Below, one piece after another: positions 49,222 through 57,147 of a stretch of 64,000 nt of DNA. How positions within the stretch are numbered: the first letter of the stretch is position 1; each line of letters opens with the position of its first letter. The notes under the pieces are model-generated. The model saw nothing but the letters and a program-made list of their open reading frames with translations, did not search any database and was not told where the DNA came from. The stretch covers positions 23,933-87,932 of the forward strand of contig NZ_JAFKID010000021.1 in NCBI RefSeq assembly GCF_017306545.1, read 5' to 3'. The translations under genes were made by a program, and so were the position numbers. The DNA comes from Mesorhizobium sp. Its GTDB lineage: Bacteria > Pseudomonadota > Alphaproteobacteria > Rhizobiales > Rhizobiaceae.

Positions 49222-50634
49222 TCAGGCAAAACTCTCGTAGCCGGCGCGGCCTTCCTCCAGCAGCCGGCGGATGACGCCGACGCCGGCCTCGACCTGCTCG
49301 CGCCGGCGCGGCTGCGAGATGCCGAAGCGGATGCGGTGAAAGACCTTTTCCGAACGGCCTGCCTTGAACTCGTCCTCGTCGTCGACCAGCACGCCGTTCT
49401 GCAACGCCGCGTTCTTGAACGTGCCGGAAAGCCAGGGGTCGGGCAGGGCGAGCCAGACGAAGGGAATACGGTCTTCGAGCGTGAACTCGAAACCCTCCAG
49501 CTTGCGCCGCACGATGGCCGTGCGCGCCTCGATCTCGGCAACGGACTGCGCATGGATCTCGTCCGCGCGGCCGCAGAGCACCAGCTGGCAACACAGTTCC
49601 GCGGTCAGGAAGGGCAGGCCGCCGCTCATCATCTTGTGGGCGACGCGGATGCGGTGCCGGTAGGTCGGCGGACAGGACAGCCAGCCGCCGCGCACCCCGG
49701 CCGCCACCGATTTGGACAGGCCGCCGGCGACGATGGTGCGCTCCGGCGCGAGTTCGGCGAGCAGCGGCGTATCGTCGTCCGCCAGCGCGCCGTAGAGGTC
49801 GTCCTCGATCAAAAGGACGTTGTGCTCGCGCGCGATGCGGGCGATCGCTTGCCGCCGCTCTATGGGCAGCGTGGCGAGCGTCGGGTTCTGCATCGACGGC
49901 ATCAGGAAGATCATCTTCGGATGCTTCTGCGCGCAGACATGGGCGAAATCGTCGGGATCGAGTCCTTGCGCGTCCGATGCGACCAGCGTGACGCGGCGGC
50001 CGATCAGCCCGGCGCTGCGGGCGATCTGCGAATAGGTGAGGTGCTCGAAGGCGATGGTGTCGCCGGGCGCGGTCAGGGCCGCTATGGCGGAAATGACGGC
50101 GGCATGGGTGCCCAAGGTCGGCACGATCGTCTCCGGCGCGGGGCGGAAGCCGTTGCGCGCCAGCCAGCGGCTGCCGGCCTCGTACCAGCGCAGGGGAAAG
50201 TCGCGCGTATAGCTGGAAATCTCGGACGGGTGATCGGCGGCGATGCGCGCCAATAGGTCGCTCACCGCCGTGCCCTGGCCGATATCGGGCGCGGCCGTGC
50301 TGTCGAAGCGCAGCTTGTCGGCGGGCGCGTCGATCGCGCGCGTGCCTTCTTGATAGGGCCGGGGGGCGTCGTTGCCGGCCTGCGTCGCATCCTGCCGCTT
50401 CAGCACGTAGGTGCCGCGACCGACCTCGCCGCTGACCAGTCCCCGTTCGCGCAGCAACTGATAGGCGCGGCCGACCGTGCCGACGGTCGCGCCGATGTCG
50501 TAGGCGAGGTCGCGCTGCGGCGGCAGCCTGAAGCCGGCGGGCATGGCGCCGCCGTCTATGTCGGCCTCGATGCGGTCCGCCAGCCGCTGATACAGCGGCC
50601 CTGAGCCGGATAGGTCTGGAAGCCAATTTGTCAT
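49222..50634 (-). CDS. MocR-family (GntR/aminotransferase) transcriptional regulator
   Basis: A 470-residue regulator with an N-terminal GntR winged helix (about 12-75: LYQRLADRIEADIDGGAMPA, then GRGTYV) fused to an aminotransferase class I fold. The PLP lysine is visible in GGLSKSVAAGVRGGW (about 300-314). Proteins of this type sense PLP-linked amino compounds and control vitamin B6 or amino-acid genes. It is divergent from a DUF1127 gene, and the 92-base gap contains inverted repeats that could be its operators. It could also be called PdxR-like, but no pdx gene is near. Confidence 0.9.
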   Translation of the reverse strand: MTNWLPDLSGSGPLYQRLADRIEADIDGGAMPAGFRLPPQRDLAYDIGATVGTVGRAYQLLRERGLVSGEVGRGTYVLKRQDATQAGNDAPRPYQEGTRAIDAPADKLRFDSTAAPDIGQGTAVSDLLARIAADHPSEISSYTRDFPLRWYEAGSRWLARNGFRPAPETIVPTLGTHAAVISAIAALTAPGDTIAFEHLTYSQIARSAGLIGRRVTLVASDAQGLDPDDFAHVCAQKHPKMIFLMPSMQNPTLATLPIERRQAIARIAREHNVLLIEDDLYGALADDDTPLLAELAPERTIVAGGLSKSVAAGVRGGWLSCPPTYRHRIRVAHKMMSGGLPFLTAELCCQLVLCGRADEIHAQSVAEIEARTAIVRRKLEGFEFTLEDRIPFVWLALPDPWLSGTFKNAALQNGVLVDDEDEFKAGRSEKVFHRIRFGISQPRRREQVEAGVGVIRRLLEEGRAGYESFA

Positions 50635-50650
50635 GGTGACAATTTTCTAC

Positions 50651-50750
50651 ATTGCACCGTATGGAAAGTCAATTCATAGGGATTGTATCCCAATGACTTC
50701 GCATTTCTGAGCAAGATACAGGTGCAATGATGAAGACAATTGATACAATC
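50651..50750. promoter_or_regulatory. Inverted repeats in the MocR/DUF1127 divergent region
   Basis: Three symmetric elements are visible: GGGAT-TGT-ATCCC (50679-50691), ATTGCACC (50651-50658) against GGTGCAAT (50721-50728), and GATTGTATC (50681-50689) against GATACAATC (50742-50750). The third extends into the DUF1127 coding start. Confidence 0.45.
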
Positions 50751-50969
50751 ATCAGCGATCCTGATGGCTTTCGGTTCCTGCCGCCTCGCGCTGCTTTCGT
50801 CCGGCGGGTGAGGATCGTCCTGCGGTCGGTCGCCGCATGGATCGGCCGGTTGCTGGAGCGCCGGCGCAGCCGCATGGCGTTGCTCGAAATGACCGACGAC
50901 CAGCTCAAGGATATCGGCATTTCCCGCGCCGACGCCTATCGCGAAGGCATTCGGCCGCCATGGGAATGA
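50727..50969 (+). CDS. DUF1127 small protein
   Basis: An 80-residue protein with an arginine-rich central helix (FVRRVRIVLRSVAAWIGRLL) and the C-terminal DUF1127 motif LLEMTDDQLKDIGISRADAY (about 52-71). Small DUF1127 proteins in Agrobacterium and Rhodobacter have been linked to RNA turnover and phosphate or stress responses. The pairing with a divergent MocR gene is common in rhizobia and suggests direct control by it. Confidence 0.9.
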   Translation: MMKTIDTIISDPDGFRFLPPRAAFVRRVRIVLRSVAAWIGRLLERRRSRMALLEMTDDQLKDIGISRADAYREGIRPPWE

Positions 50970-51091
50970 TCCCGATCGGAACGGCGGCGGGCCGGCAGGA
51001 GGCAGGCTCACATGAATGCGGCCGGCCGCCTGCATTTGCTCATTCCGGGGTCCGCGGCACGGCTCGGAATGACACTCTGCGTATGGCCGTC

Positions 51092-51508
51092 TTAAGCGGC
51101 CGATCCGCAGTCGCCGGAGCCGGTCTGCCAGCGGGCGATGTCGGCGCCGATGCGGCTGCCGAGCGCGCCGTCCATCAGCGGGCCGTAGACGTCGACGCGG
51201 CTGGAGTTGCCGCTCGCCTGCACCACCAGCAGCGGCTTGCCGCCGTAGTGCTTGGCCGGCACCAGCAGGAAGCGCGGCGTGCCGCCGAAATTGTTCAGTT
51301 CGTTGGCCATCTGATAGGCCTTGAAGGCCGGGTCTTTTGACGCGATCCAGCATTTGTGCGCGGCGATCGCCACCTGCTCCATGGCCTTGAGCGATGCGCT
51401 CTTGCCGCCGCCGCCGGAAGAGCCGTTGTAGGACTTCGACTGGCAGGCGGCGAGCGCGACGCCGGTAAGGGCGATCAGGGCACAAGTGGTCGCTATGCGG
51501 ATCGTCAT
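51092..51508 (-). CDS. Predicted lipoprotein
   Basis: A 138-residue protein with a lipoprotein signal ending in the lipobox VALAAC, so Cys22 is the predicted acylated residue. A glycine- and serine-rich linker (NGSSGGGGKS) leads to a domain with AIAAHKCWIASKDPAFKAYQ and LDGALGSRIGADIARWQTG. The mature part contains two more cysteines, which may form a disulfide. I do not recognise a named family. It lies between the DUF1127 gene and purQ, on the purQ strand but with its own start region. Confidence 0.75.
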   Translation of the reverse strand: MTIRIATTCALIALTGVALAACQSKSYNGSSGGGGKSASLKAMEQVAIAAHKCWIASKDPAFKAYQMANELNNFGGTPRFLLVPAKHYGGKPLLVVQASGNSSRVDVYGPLMDGALGSRIGADIARWQTGSGDCGSAA

Positions 51509-51590
51509 GCTCTCATCCGTCGATTCGGGTTCGGCTTTCGGCAAGGATTCCAGACTTTTCCGCGTCGCGCCAGCGTCGGCGGGTGAGGAG

Positions 51591-52259
51591 TCAGGCGGCC
51601 AGCCCCAGCGCGCCCTCGAACAGCGCCCGCCCGTCCGTGCCGCCATGCGCGGCTTCGATCAGGTTTTCCGGGTGCGGCATCAGGCCGAGCACGTTGCCCT
51701 TGGCCGAGACGATGCCGGCGATGTCGTTGACCGAGCCGTTCGGGTTGGTGCCTTCGGCATAGCGGAACACCACCTGGCCTTCGCCTTCGATGCGCGCCAG
51801 CGTTTCGGCGTCGGCGAAATAGTTGCCGTCGTGATGCGCTACCGGGCAGCGGATCACCTGATGCTGCAGGTAGCCGCGGGTGAACGCCGTGTTGGCATTG
51901 GCGACCTGAAGCTTCACTTCGCGGCAGACGAATTTCAGCGAGGCGTTGCGCATCAACGCGCCGGGCAGCAGACCGGCCTCGACGAGGATCTGGAAGCCGT
52001 TGCACACGCCGACGACCATGACGCCCTTGGCCGCTTTCTCCGCCACCGCGCGCATGACCGGCGAGCGCGCCGCGATCGCCCCGCAACGCAGATAGTCGCC
52101 GAAGGAGAAACCGCCCGGAATGGTTATCAGGTCGACGTCGGGAATTTCCGTGTCGGTCTGCCACACGGTCGCCGGCGCATGGCCGGAAATCTTCGTCAAC
52201 GCCGCGATCATGTCGCGGTCGCGATTGAGACCGGGGAGGAGGACGACGGCGGATTTCAT
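51591..52259 (-). CDS. purQ: Phosphoribosylformylglycinamidine synthase subunit PurQ
   Basis: Glutaminase subunit that feeds ammonia to PurL; 222 residues. The catalytic cysteine is Cys86 in VGVCNGFQ, with the histidine and glutamate supplied by the C-terminal region with [24 protein letters not shown] is the typical N-terminal block. The ATG at 52259 overlaps the stop of the upstream coiled-coil gene (ATGA). Confidence 0.97.
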   Translation of the reverse strand: MKSAVVLLPGLNRDRDMIAALTKISGHAPATVWQTDTEIPDVDLITIPGGFSFGDYLRCGAIAARSPVMRAVAEKAAKGVMVVGVCNGFQILVEAGLLPGALMRNASLKFVCREVKLQVANANTAFTRGYLQHQVIRCPVAHHDGNYFADAETLARIEGEGQVVFRYAEGTNPNGSVNDIAGIVSAKGNVLGLMPHPENLIEAAHGGTDGRALFEGALGLAA

Positions 52260-52516
52260 AGCGGCGGCTCGTACGGGGTTTGTGATTTTTCGGCCAGTTC
52301 GCGCAGTTCCAAGCGACGGTCTATGCGGTCGAGGCGTTCATCCTGACGGGCCAGCATCCCGTAGATGTTATGAACATCGTTCTGGGTACTGAGCTGCGCC
52401 AGTCTGATCGATACGATTTCTTGCCTGATATCGCCTTGGCCTTCCTTCAAGGTTCGGATTTCCTGCTGAATGGATTTCAGAACCTCGTAAAGCAGATCGT
52501 TTGTTGCGTCAGCCAT
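52256..52516 (-). CDS. Small coiled-coil protein between purS and purQ
   Basis: An 86-residue, strongly charged protein. Nearly the whole length is predicted helical with heptad-like spacing ([19 protein letters not shown], then [21 protein letters not shown]). It has no membrane segment, and I do not recognise a function. GGAGG precedes the ATG at 52516. It starts 20 bases after purS and overlaps purQ by four bases, so it is translated within the purine operon. Confidence 0.8.
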   Translation of the reverse strand: MADATNDLLYEVLKSIQQEIRTLKEGQGDIRQEIVSIRLAQLSTQNDVHNIYGMLARQDERLDRIDRRLELRELAEKSQTPYEPPL

Positions 52517-52535
52517 TCCACCCTCCGGCACAACC

Positions 52536-52778
52536 TCAGGTAATGGCTACACTATAGTTCTCAATCACCGTGTTCGCCAGAAGCTTGTCGCACATGGCCT
52601 TGAGGTCGGCTTCGGCCTGCGCCTTGTCGGCGCCGTCGATCTCGATGTCGAACACCTTGCCTTGCCGCACCTGGCCGACGCCGCCGAAGCCGAGGCCGGT
52701 CAGCGCGTGCTCGATCGCCTTGCCTTGCGGGTCGAGCACGCCGTTCTTGAGAGTGATGGTGACACGGGCCTTGATCAC
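52536..52778 (-). CDS. purS: Phosphoribosylformylglycinamidine synthase subunit PurS
   Basis: Small subunit that bridges PurQ and PurL; 80 residues. It begins IKARVTITLKNGVLDPQGKA and has VRQGKVFDIEI and LANTVIENYSV, all typical. The GTG start at 52778 is chosen because it matches the family N terminus and GAGGA lies upstream. It follows purC by 11 bases. Confidence 0.95.
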   Translation of the reverse strand: MIKARVTITLKNGVLDPQGKAIEHALTGLGFGGVGQVRQGKVFDIEIDGADKAQAEADLKAMCDKLLANTVIENYSVAIT

Positions 52779-52789
52779 GCGGCGGGTCC

Positions 52790-53581
52790 TCAGTGCTTGG
52801 TGGTCTTGGGATCGCTGGACGAGACCAGCACCGGGCCGGTCGGGCGCGGCGGCTCGTTCTCGTTCATGATGCCGAGGCGGCGCGCCACTTCCTGATAGGC
52901 CTCCACCAGCCCGCCCATGTCGCGGCGGAAGCGGTCCTTGTCCAGCTTGTCCTGCGTGGCGACGTCCCACAACCGGCAGCTGTCGGGCGAGATTTCGTCG
53001 GCCACGACGATGCGCATCATGTCGCCTTCGTAGAGCCGGCCGCACTCCATCTTGAAATCGACCAACTGGATGCCGACGCCGAGGAACAGGCCGGAAAGGA
53101 AATCGTTGACGCGGATGGCCAGCGCCATCACGTCATCGATCTCCTGCGGCGAGGCCCAACCGAAGGCGGTGATGTGCTCTTCGGACACCATCGGGTCGTC
53201 CAGCGCGTCGGCCTTGTAGTAGAACTCGATGATCGAGCGCGGCAGCACCGTGCCTTCGTCGATGCCGAGGCGCTTCGACAGCGAGCCGGCGGCGACGTTG
53301 CGCACCACCACTTCCAGCGGAATGATCTCGACTTCCTTGATCAACTGCTCGCGCATGTTGAGGCGGCGGATGAAGTGGGTCGGGATGCCCATGCGGTTCA
53401 GGTGGTTGAAGATGTGCTCGGAGATGCGGTTGTTGAGCACGCCCTTGCCGTCCACCACTTCGTGCTTTTTGGCGTTGAAGGCGGTGGCGTCGTCCTTGAA
53501 GAACTGGATCAGCGTTCCCGGCTCAGGTCCTTCGTAAAGAATCTTGGCCTTGCCTTCGTAGATGCGGCGGCGTGACTTCAT
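52790..53581 (-). CDS. purC: SAICAR synthase PurC
   Basis: Joins CAIR and aspartate in the seventh purine step (ATP-dependent). The 263-residue product begins [15 protein letters not shown] and has [19 protein letters not shown] (about 88-106) and [10 protein letters not shown] (about 176-185), the PurC signatures. It is the first gene of the purC-purS-x-purQ run and is divergent from the zeta inhibitor gene across 268 bases with no other gene. Confidence 0.97.
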   Translation of the reverse strand: MKSRRRIYEGKAKILYEGPEPGTLIQFFKDDATAFNAKKHEVVDGKGVLNNRISEHIFNHLNRMGIPTHFIRRLNMREQLIKEVEIIPLEVVVRNVAAGSLSKRLGIDEGTVLPRSIIEFYYKADALDDPMVSEEHITAFGWASPQEIDDVMALAIRVNDFLSGLFLGVGIQLVDFKMECGRLYEGDMMRIVVADEISPDSCRLWDVATQDKLDKDRFRRDMGGLVEAYQEVARRLGIMNENEPPRPTGPVLVSSSDPKTTKH

Positions 53582-53849
53582 CGGATTGTTCTCTGGTTGG
53601 AAGGGCAGGCGGCTGCGACCGGTCCCTCGACTTGCGGCACCGGCGGGCCGCCATGGGTTTCAATGGCGGTCTCTAGCGCAATCGCGCCCTTTGCTCAATC
53701 AGCAATACCGGGCCATCAACCGATTTGGAGCCGGAATGTCGCGGCGCGAGGGGAGAGGTTGCATATTGACCGATCCGCGCCCATTTGGTTTGTGCTCGGC
53801 GACGACATATTCACCGGCGATGACTCGCTTTTCCACCGGAGGGAATGCC

Positions 53850-54173
53850 ATGACCAGCATGAAGGACCGCCAGGAAGGCTTCGAGCGCAAGTTCGCGCTC
53901 GACGAGGAACAGAAATTCCGGGCTGTTGCCCGCCGCAACAAGGCGCTCGGCCTGTGGGCGGCCGAAAAACTCGGCAAGACCGGCGCCGATGCCGAGGCCT
54001 ATGCCAAGGACGTCGTCAATTCCGATTTCGAGGAAGCCGGCGACCACGACGTCTTCCGCAAGATCCGCAAGGATTTCGACGCCGCCGGCGTCGACCAGTC
54101 CGATCACCAGATCCGCCGTACCATGGACGAGTTGATGGCGCAGGCGGCCGAGCAGGTGAAAAGCGCGGGTTGA
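53850..54173 (+). CDS. ATPase inhibitor subunit zeta (DUF1476)
   Basis: Alphaproteobacterial inhibitor that blocks reverse ATP hydrolysis by the F1-FO ATP synthase. The 107-residue helical protein has MKDRQEGFERKFALDEEQKF at residues 4-23, the inhibitory N-terminal region of the family, then RRNKALGLWAAEKLG. GGAGGG precedes the ATG at 53850, so the long upstream frame is ignored. The position opposite purC is usual in rhizobia, as far as I recall. Confidence 0.93.
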   Translation: MTSMKDRQEGFERKFALDEEQKFRAVARRNKALGLWAAEKLGKTGADAEAYAKDVVNSDFEEAGDHDVFRKIRKDFDAAGVDQSDHQIRRTMDELMAQAAEQVKSAG

Positions 54174-54199
54174 GCCAGCGCCGCCTGCTGGACCAATTG

Positions 54200-54226
54200 A
54201 CCGCCCGGTCTTCCGGGCGGTTTTTC
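54200..54226 (+). terminator. Rho-independent terminator after the zeta gene
   Basis: Stem ACCGCCCGG / CCGGGCGGT (54200-54208, 54213-54221) with a TCTT loop and a TTTTTC tail. Confidence 0.85.
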
Positions 54227-54282
54227 TTTGCGTTTCGAGCCGTTTCCGGCTGAAACTGGATTCAATCAATGAGGATGGACAG

Positions 54283-55062
54283 ATGTCGCTGCGCGCCCGC
54301 CTGGAGGCTGATGAAACGCTGATTTCCGCCTGGTCGGGCGTGCCGGATGCGCTGACAGTGGAGATCGTCGCCAAACAGGACTTCGATTGCGTGACGCTCG
54401 ACATGCAGCATGGCGGCCACAATGAGGACAGCGTGCTGCGCTCCATCGCCCCCGTTCTGGCGGTGGGCAAGCCGGCCATCGTACGCATTCCGGTTGGCCG
54501 CTTCGATATGGCGAGCCGGGCGCTGGATTTCGGCGCCGAGGCGGTGATTGCGCCGATGATCAATTCGGTGGCCGACGCCAAGGCTTTCGCCGAAGCGATG
54601 AAGTATCCGCCTCTCGGCGGCCGCTCCTGGGGCCCGACCTACGCTTTCCCGCGCCACGGCAAGGGCGACCAGGCCGAGTGGCTGGCGACGAGCAACCAGC
54701 GCACGCTGGCCTTCGCCATGATCGAGACGCGCGCCGCGCTCGATGCGCTGGACGGTATTCTGGCGACACCCGGCATCGACGGCATCTTCCTCGGCCCGTC
54801 CGACTTCTCTATCGCCTGGACGCGAGGCGCCAAGGTGGATTCGACGCTGGAAGACATGATGGAAACGGTGGCTTCCGTGGCGGCTCGCGCCCGCGCCGCC
54901 GGCAAGCATTGCGCCATCTATATCATCGATCCGAAGATGGCTCCCCGCGCCGTCAAGATGGGCTACCGGCTGCTGGCCGGCTGTTCCGAGCACGCACTGA
55001 TCGCCCAAGGCGCCAAGACGCTGATCGGCGCAATGAAGGACGCGCTGGAGAAGAGCGAATAG
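54283..55062 (+). CDS. HpcH/HpaI aldolase family protein
   Basis: A metal-dependent class II aldolase of 259 residues, related to 4-hydroxy-2-oxoheptanedioate aldolase. VTLDMQHGGHNED (about 39-51) carries the histidine and metal region, GAEAVIAPMINSVADAK (about 86-102) the central block, and GIFLGPSDFSIAW the C-terminal metal and substrate region. No aromatic catabolism genes are adjacent, so the physiological substrate (pyruvate plus an aldehyde) is unknown. Confidence 0.9.
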   Translation: MSLRARLEADETLISAWSGVPDALTVEIVAKQDFDCVTLDMQHGGHNEDSVLRSIAPVLAVGKPAIVRIPVGRFDMASRALDFGAEAVIAPMINSVADAKAFAEAMKYPPLGGRSWGPTYAFPRHGKGDQAEWLATSNQRTLAFAMIETRAALDALDGILATPGIDGIFLGPSDFSIAWTRGAKVDSTLEDMMETVASVAARARAAGKHCAIYIIDPKMAPRAVKMGYRLLAGCSEHALIAQGAKTLIGAMKDALEKSE

Positions 55063-55088
55063 GGTCATCCTGCTCGCTATTCGCTTTT

Positions 55089-55637
55089 CTACAGCCTGCT
55101 CATGAACTGTGCGAAGGTCATCGAGCCTTCCGGCCAGGGCCCGTGGCCGGATTCGCTGTTGAGATGGCCCGATTCCCCGGCATCGATGAACAGCGAGCCC
55201 CAGGCGGCGGCGATGTCTTCCGCTACGTCGAAGGCGCAATAGGGATCGTTGCGACTGGCGATGGTGATCGACGGAAACGGCAGCGGGTCGCGCGGGTAGG
55301 GGCCGAACGTCATCAGGTGGCGTGGCCTGATCTCGGGATTTGCCACATCCGGCGGCGCGACGAAGAAGGCGCCGGCGACGGGCTTCGTGAACAACGGCAG
55401 CGCCTGCACCACGCTCGGCACGCCGAGCGAATGCGCCACGATCACCACCGGTTTTTCGGCTTCGTTGACGGCCTGCGCCACCCTTGCCGTCCAGTCCTCG
55501 CGCACCGGCTTCGACCACTCCGCCTGCTCGACCCGTCGGGCGGTTGGTAGCTTCGTCTCCCAGCGGCTTTGCCAGTGGTCGGGGCCGGAATTGGTATAAC
55601 CCGGCACGATGAGGATATCTGCTTCCTTGACTTTCAT
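55089..55637 (-). CDS. RBBP9/YdeN-family alpha/beta hydrolase
   Basis: A 182-residue serine hydrolase of the DUF1234-like RBBP9 family. LIVPGYTNSGPDHWQSRWE (about 9-27) is diagnostic. The nucleophile is Ser70 in VAHSLG, with Asp in RNDPYC and His in SGHLNSESG. The substrate is unknown. The ATG at 55637 gives the usual N terminus; an ATG at 55646 is equally possible. It converges on the aldolase gene. Confidence 0.88.
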   Translation of the reverse strand: MKVKEADILIVPGYTNSGPDHWQSRWETKLPTARRVEQAEWSKPVREDWTARVAQAVNEAEKPVVIVAHSLGVPSVVQALPLFTKPVAGAFFVAPPDVANPEIRPRHLMTFGPYPRDPLPFPSITIASRNDPYCAFDVAEDIAAAWGSLFIDAGESGHLNSESGHGPWPEGSMTFAQFMSRL

Positions 55638-55835
55638 GGCCGGCATGTAGCGAGCCGCACGGCGCGGCGCAACCGGGCTCGCGGCCGGACACAATCAAAA
55701 GTGTGAACACGATGTTCGCATTTGACTGTCTTGTGTGAACGATGGCGATGAACGATCTCTAGGAGCAAGAAAGCGCCGTACTCCGATGCGGCGCGCCAGC
55801 TAGCGCGGCGACCTGTGCCGCCGATGGAGTTCATG

Positions 55836-56648
55836 ATGAGCGAACTGCCCTTTGCCGCCACCACGCCGGTCAGCGTCGCCCGCGTCGGCCTGAAAGCCCG
55901 CGACGCCGACGCCCTGGCCGATTTCTATCGCACCGTCGTCGGTTTGCAGGAACTGGCACGCGACGGCGAAACGATCACGCTGGGTTCTCCCGGCCGCCCG
56001 CTGCTGGTGCTGGAGCGCGACCCCGCCGCCAAAGCGGACGATCCGCGCGCCGCCGGCCTGTTCCATACGGCATTCCTGTTGCCCAGCCGTGCCGACCTCG
56101 GCCGCTGGATCAACCATGCCATCGCTGACCGTATCCAGATCGACGGTGCTTCCGATCATATCGTTTCCGAGGCGCTCTACCTGACCGATCCGGAAGGCAA
56201 CGGCATCGAAATCTACGTCGACCGGCCGCATGAGGGCTGGGTGTGGGAGAACGGCATGGTCAAGATGGCGACCGCGCGCATGGATATTCCCGGAGTTGTC
56301 GGCTCGGTACCGGAAGGCGACGCCGCCTGGCAGGGCATGCCGGAAAACACCGTAGTCGGTCATGTCCACCTGCGCGTCGGCGATCCTGGTGCGGCCGAAA
56401 GCTTCTGGAAGGAGGCGTACGGCTTCGACACGGTGGCGCGCTACGGCACGCAGGCCGCCTTCATGTCGTCGGGCGGCTATCACCACCACATTGCCGGCAA
56501 CACCTGGCAGAGCCCCGGCGCCGGCCGCCGCGATCCGTCCCGCAGCGGCTTGTCGTGGGTCGAGTTGCGGTCTTCGCTTGCCTCGACTTCGAGCGAGAAG
56601 CAGGACCCGTGGGGAACGCTTATCCGGTTGGTGCCGGACAAGGTTTGA
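55836..56648 (+). CDS. Two-domain VOC protein (catechol 2,3-dioxygenase / CatE-like)
   Basis: A 270-residue protein with two VOC modules (about 14-125 and 165-265). In the second module His (GHVHLRV), His (GGYHHHIAG) and Glu (SWVELR) form a likely iron site. In the first module the equivalent leading histidine is arginine (VARVGLK), so only the C-terminal module is expected to bind metal, as in other extradiol dioxygenases. GGAG lies six bases before the ATG at 55836; upstream in-frame starts at 55815, 55824 and 55833 are less well placed. Confidence 0.88.
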   Translation: MSELPFAATTPVSVARVGLKARDADALADFYRTVVGLQELARDGETITLGSPGRPLLVLERDPAAKADDPRAAGLFHTAFLLPSRADLGRWINHAIADRIQIDGASDHIVSEALYLTDPEGNGIEIYVDRPHEGWVWENGMVKMATARMDIPGVVGSVPEGDAAWQGMPENTVVGHVHLRVGDPGAAESFWKEAYGFDTVARYGTQAAFMSSGGYHHHIAGNTWQSPGAGRRDPSRSGLSWVELRSSLASTSSEKQDPWGTLIRLVPDKV

Positions 56649-56650
56649 CG

Positions 56651-56926
56651 TTATGCGCTACGAGCGCCGGCAGGTGTTGTCGCGCTATAGCCTGCCAGAA
56701 GCCCGTATGCCGAAATGTCTTCATCGATATCTGGCCAGTGTACCCCTTCGCCCCGGCCAATAAGGCGCCAGTTTTGCCGCTGGGCGGCACTGGCGTCTCG
56801 AAGTCTCGGGAACCAGACGATCGGCACGGAAATCTCCCGCCCGTCCTCAAGCGTCACCCCAAGGCTTGCATCCGAGAAACGAACGTCTGTTACGAGCGGT
56901 TCACTAACCAGCGTTAAAATGGTCAT
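56651..56926 (-). CDS. DUF2442 protein (partner of DUF4160)
   Basis: A 91-residue protein with the DUF2442 core, VTDVRFSDASLGVTLEDGRE (about 15-34), followed by VPIVWFPRL and the C-terminal IHWPDIDEDIS-like motif (here VHWPDIDEDISAYGLLAG). These proteins often follow a DUF4160 gene. It overlaps the upstream DUF4160 gene by 23 bases and shares the purB strand. An in-frame GTG at 56935 is an alternative start. Function is not established. Confidence 0.85.
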   Translation of the reverse strand: MTILTLVSEPLVTDVRFSDASLGVTLEDGREISVPIVWFPRLRDASAAQRQNWRLIGRGEGVHWPDIDEDISAYGLLAGYSATTPAGARSA

Positions 56927-57143
56927 TCCACGCACTCACGAAAGTGGATTGATAGTCTAGCACGATTTGCCGGATCGTACCGAGTTCATGAGCGCGGAAC
57001 CGCTTGGACGATGCCACCTCAACCGGCTCGAGCCAGAATTTGGCAACGGCGTCGCCCAGTTCCACATGGATATGTGGAGGTTCATTGTTCTCGCGGCTAT
57101 AGAAAAAGAAGCGATACCCCTCCAGCCGCAAGATCGTGGGCAT
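56904..57143 (-). CDS. DUF4160 protein
   Basis: A 79-residue protein that is a complete DUF4160 domain: GYRFFFYSRENNEPPHIHVE (about 9-28) with two histidines, then AKFWLEPVEVA and a C-terminal helix ending SAWNDHFNAG. DUF4160 and DUF2442 genes are often adjacent and widely scattered in bacteria, which has led to suggestions of a toxin-antitoxin-like pair. That is not proven to my knowledge. It starts four bases after the purB stop on the same strand. Confidence 0.87.
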   Translation of the reverse strand: MPTILRLEGYRFFFYSRENNEPPHIHVELGDAVAKFWLEPVEVASSKRFRAHELGTIRQIVLDYQSTFVSAWNDHFNAG

Positions 57144-57147
57144 CGCC

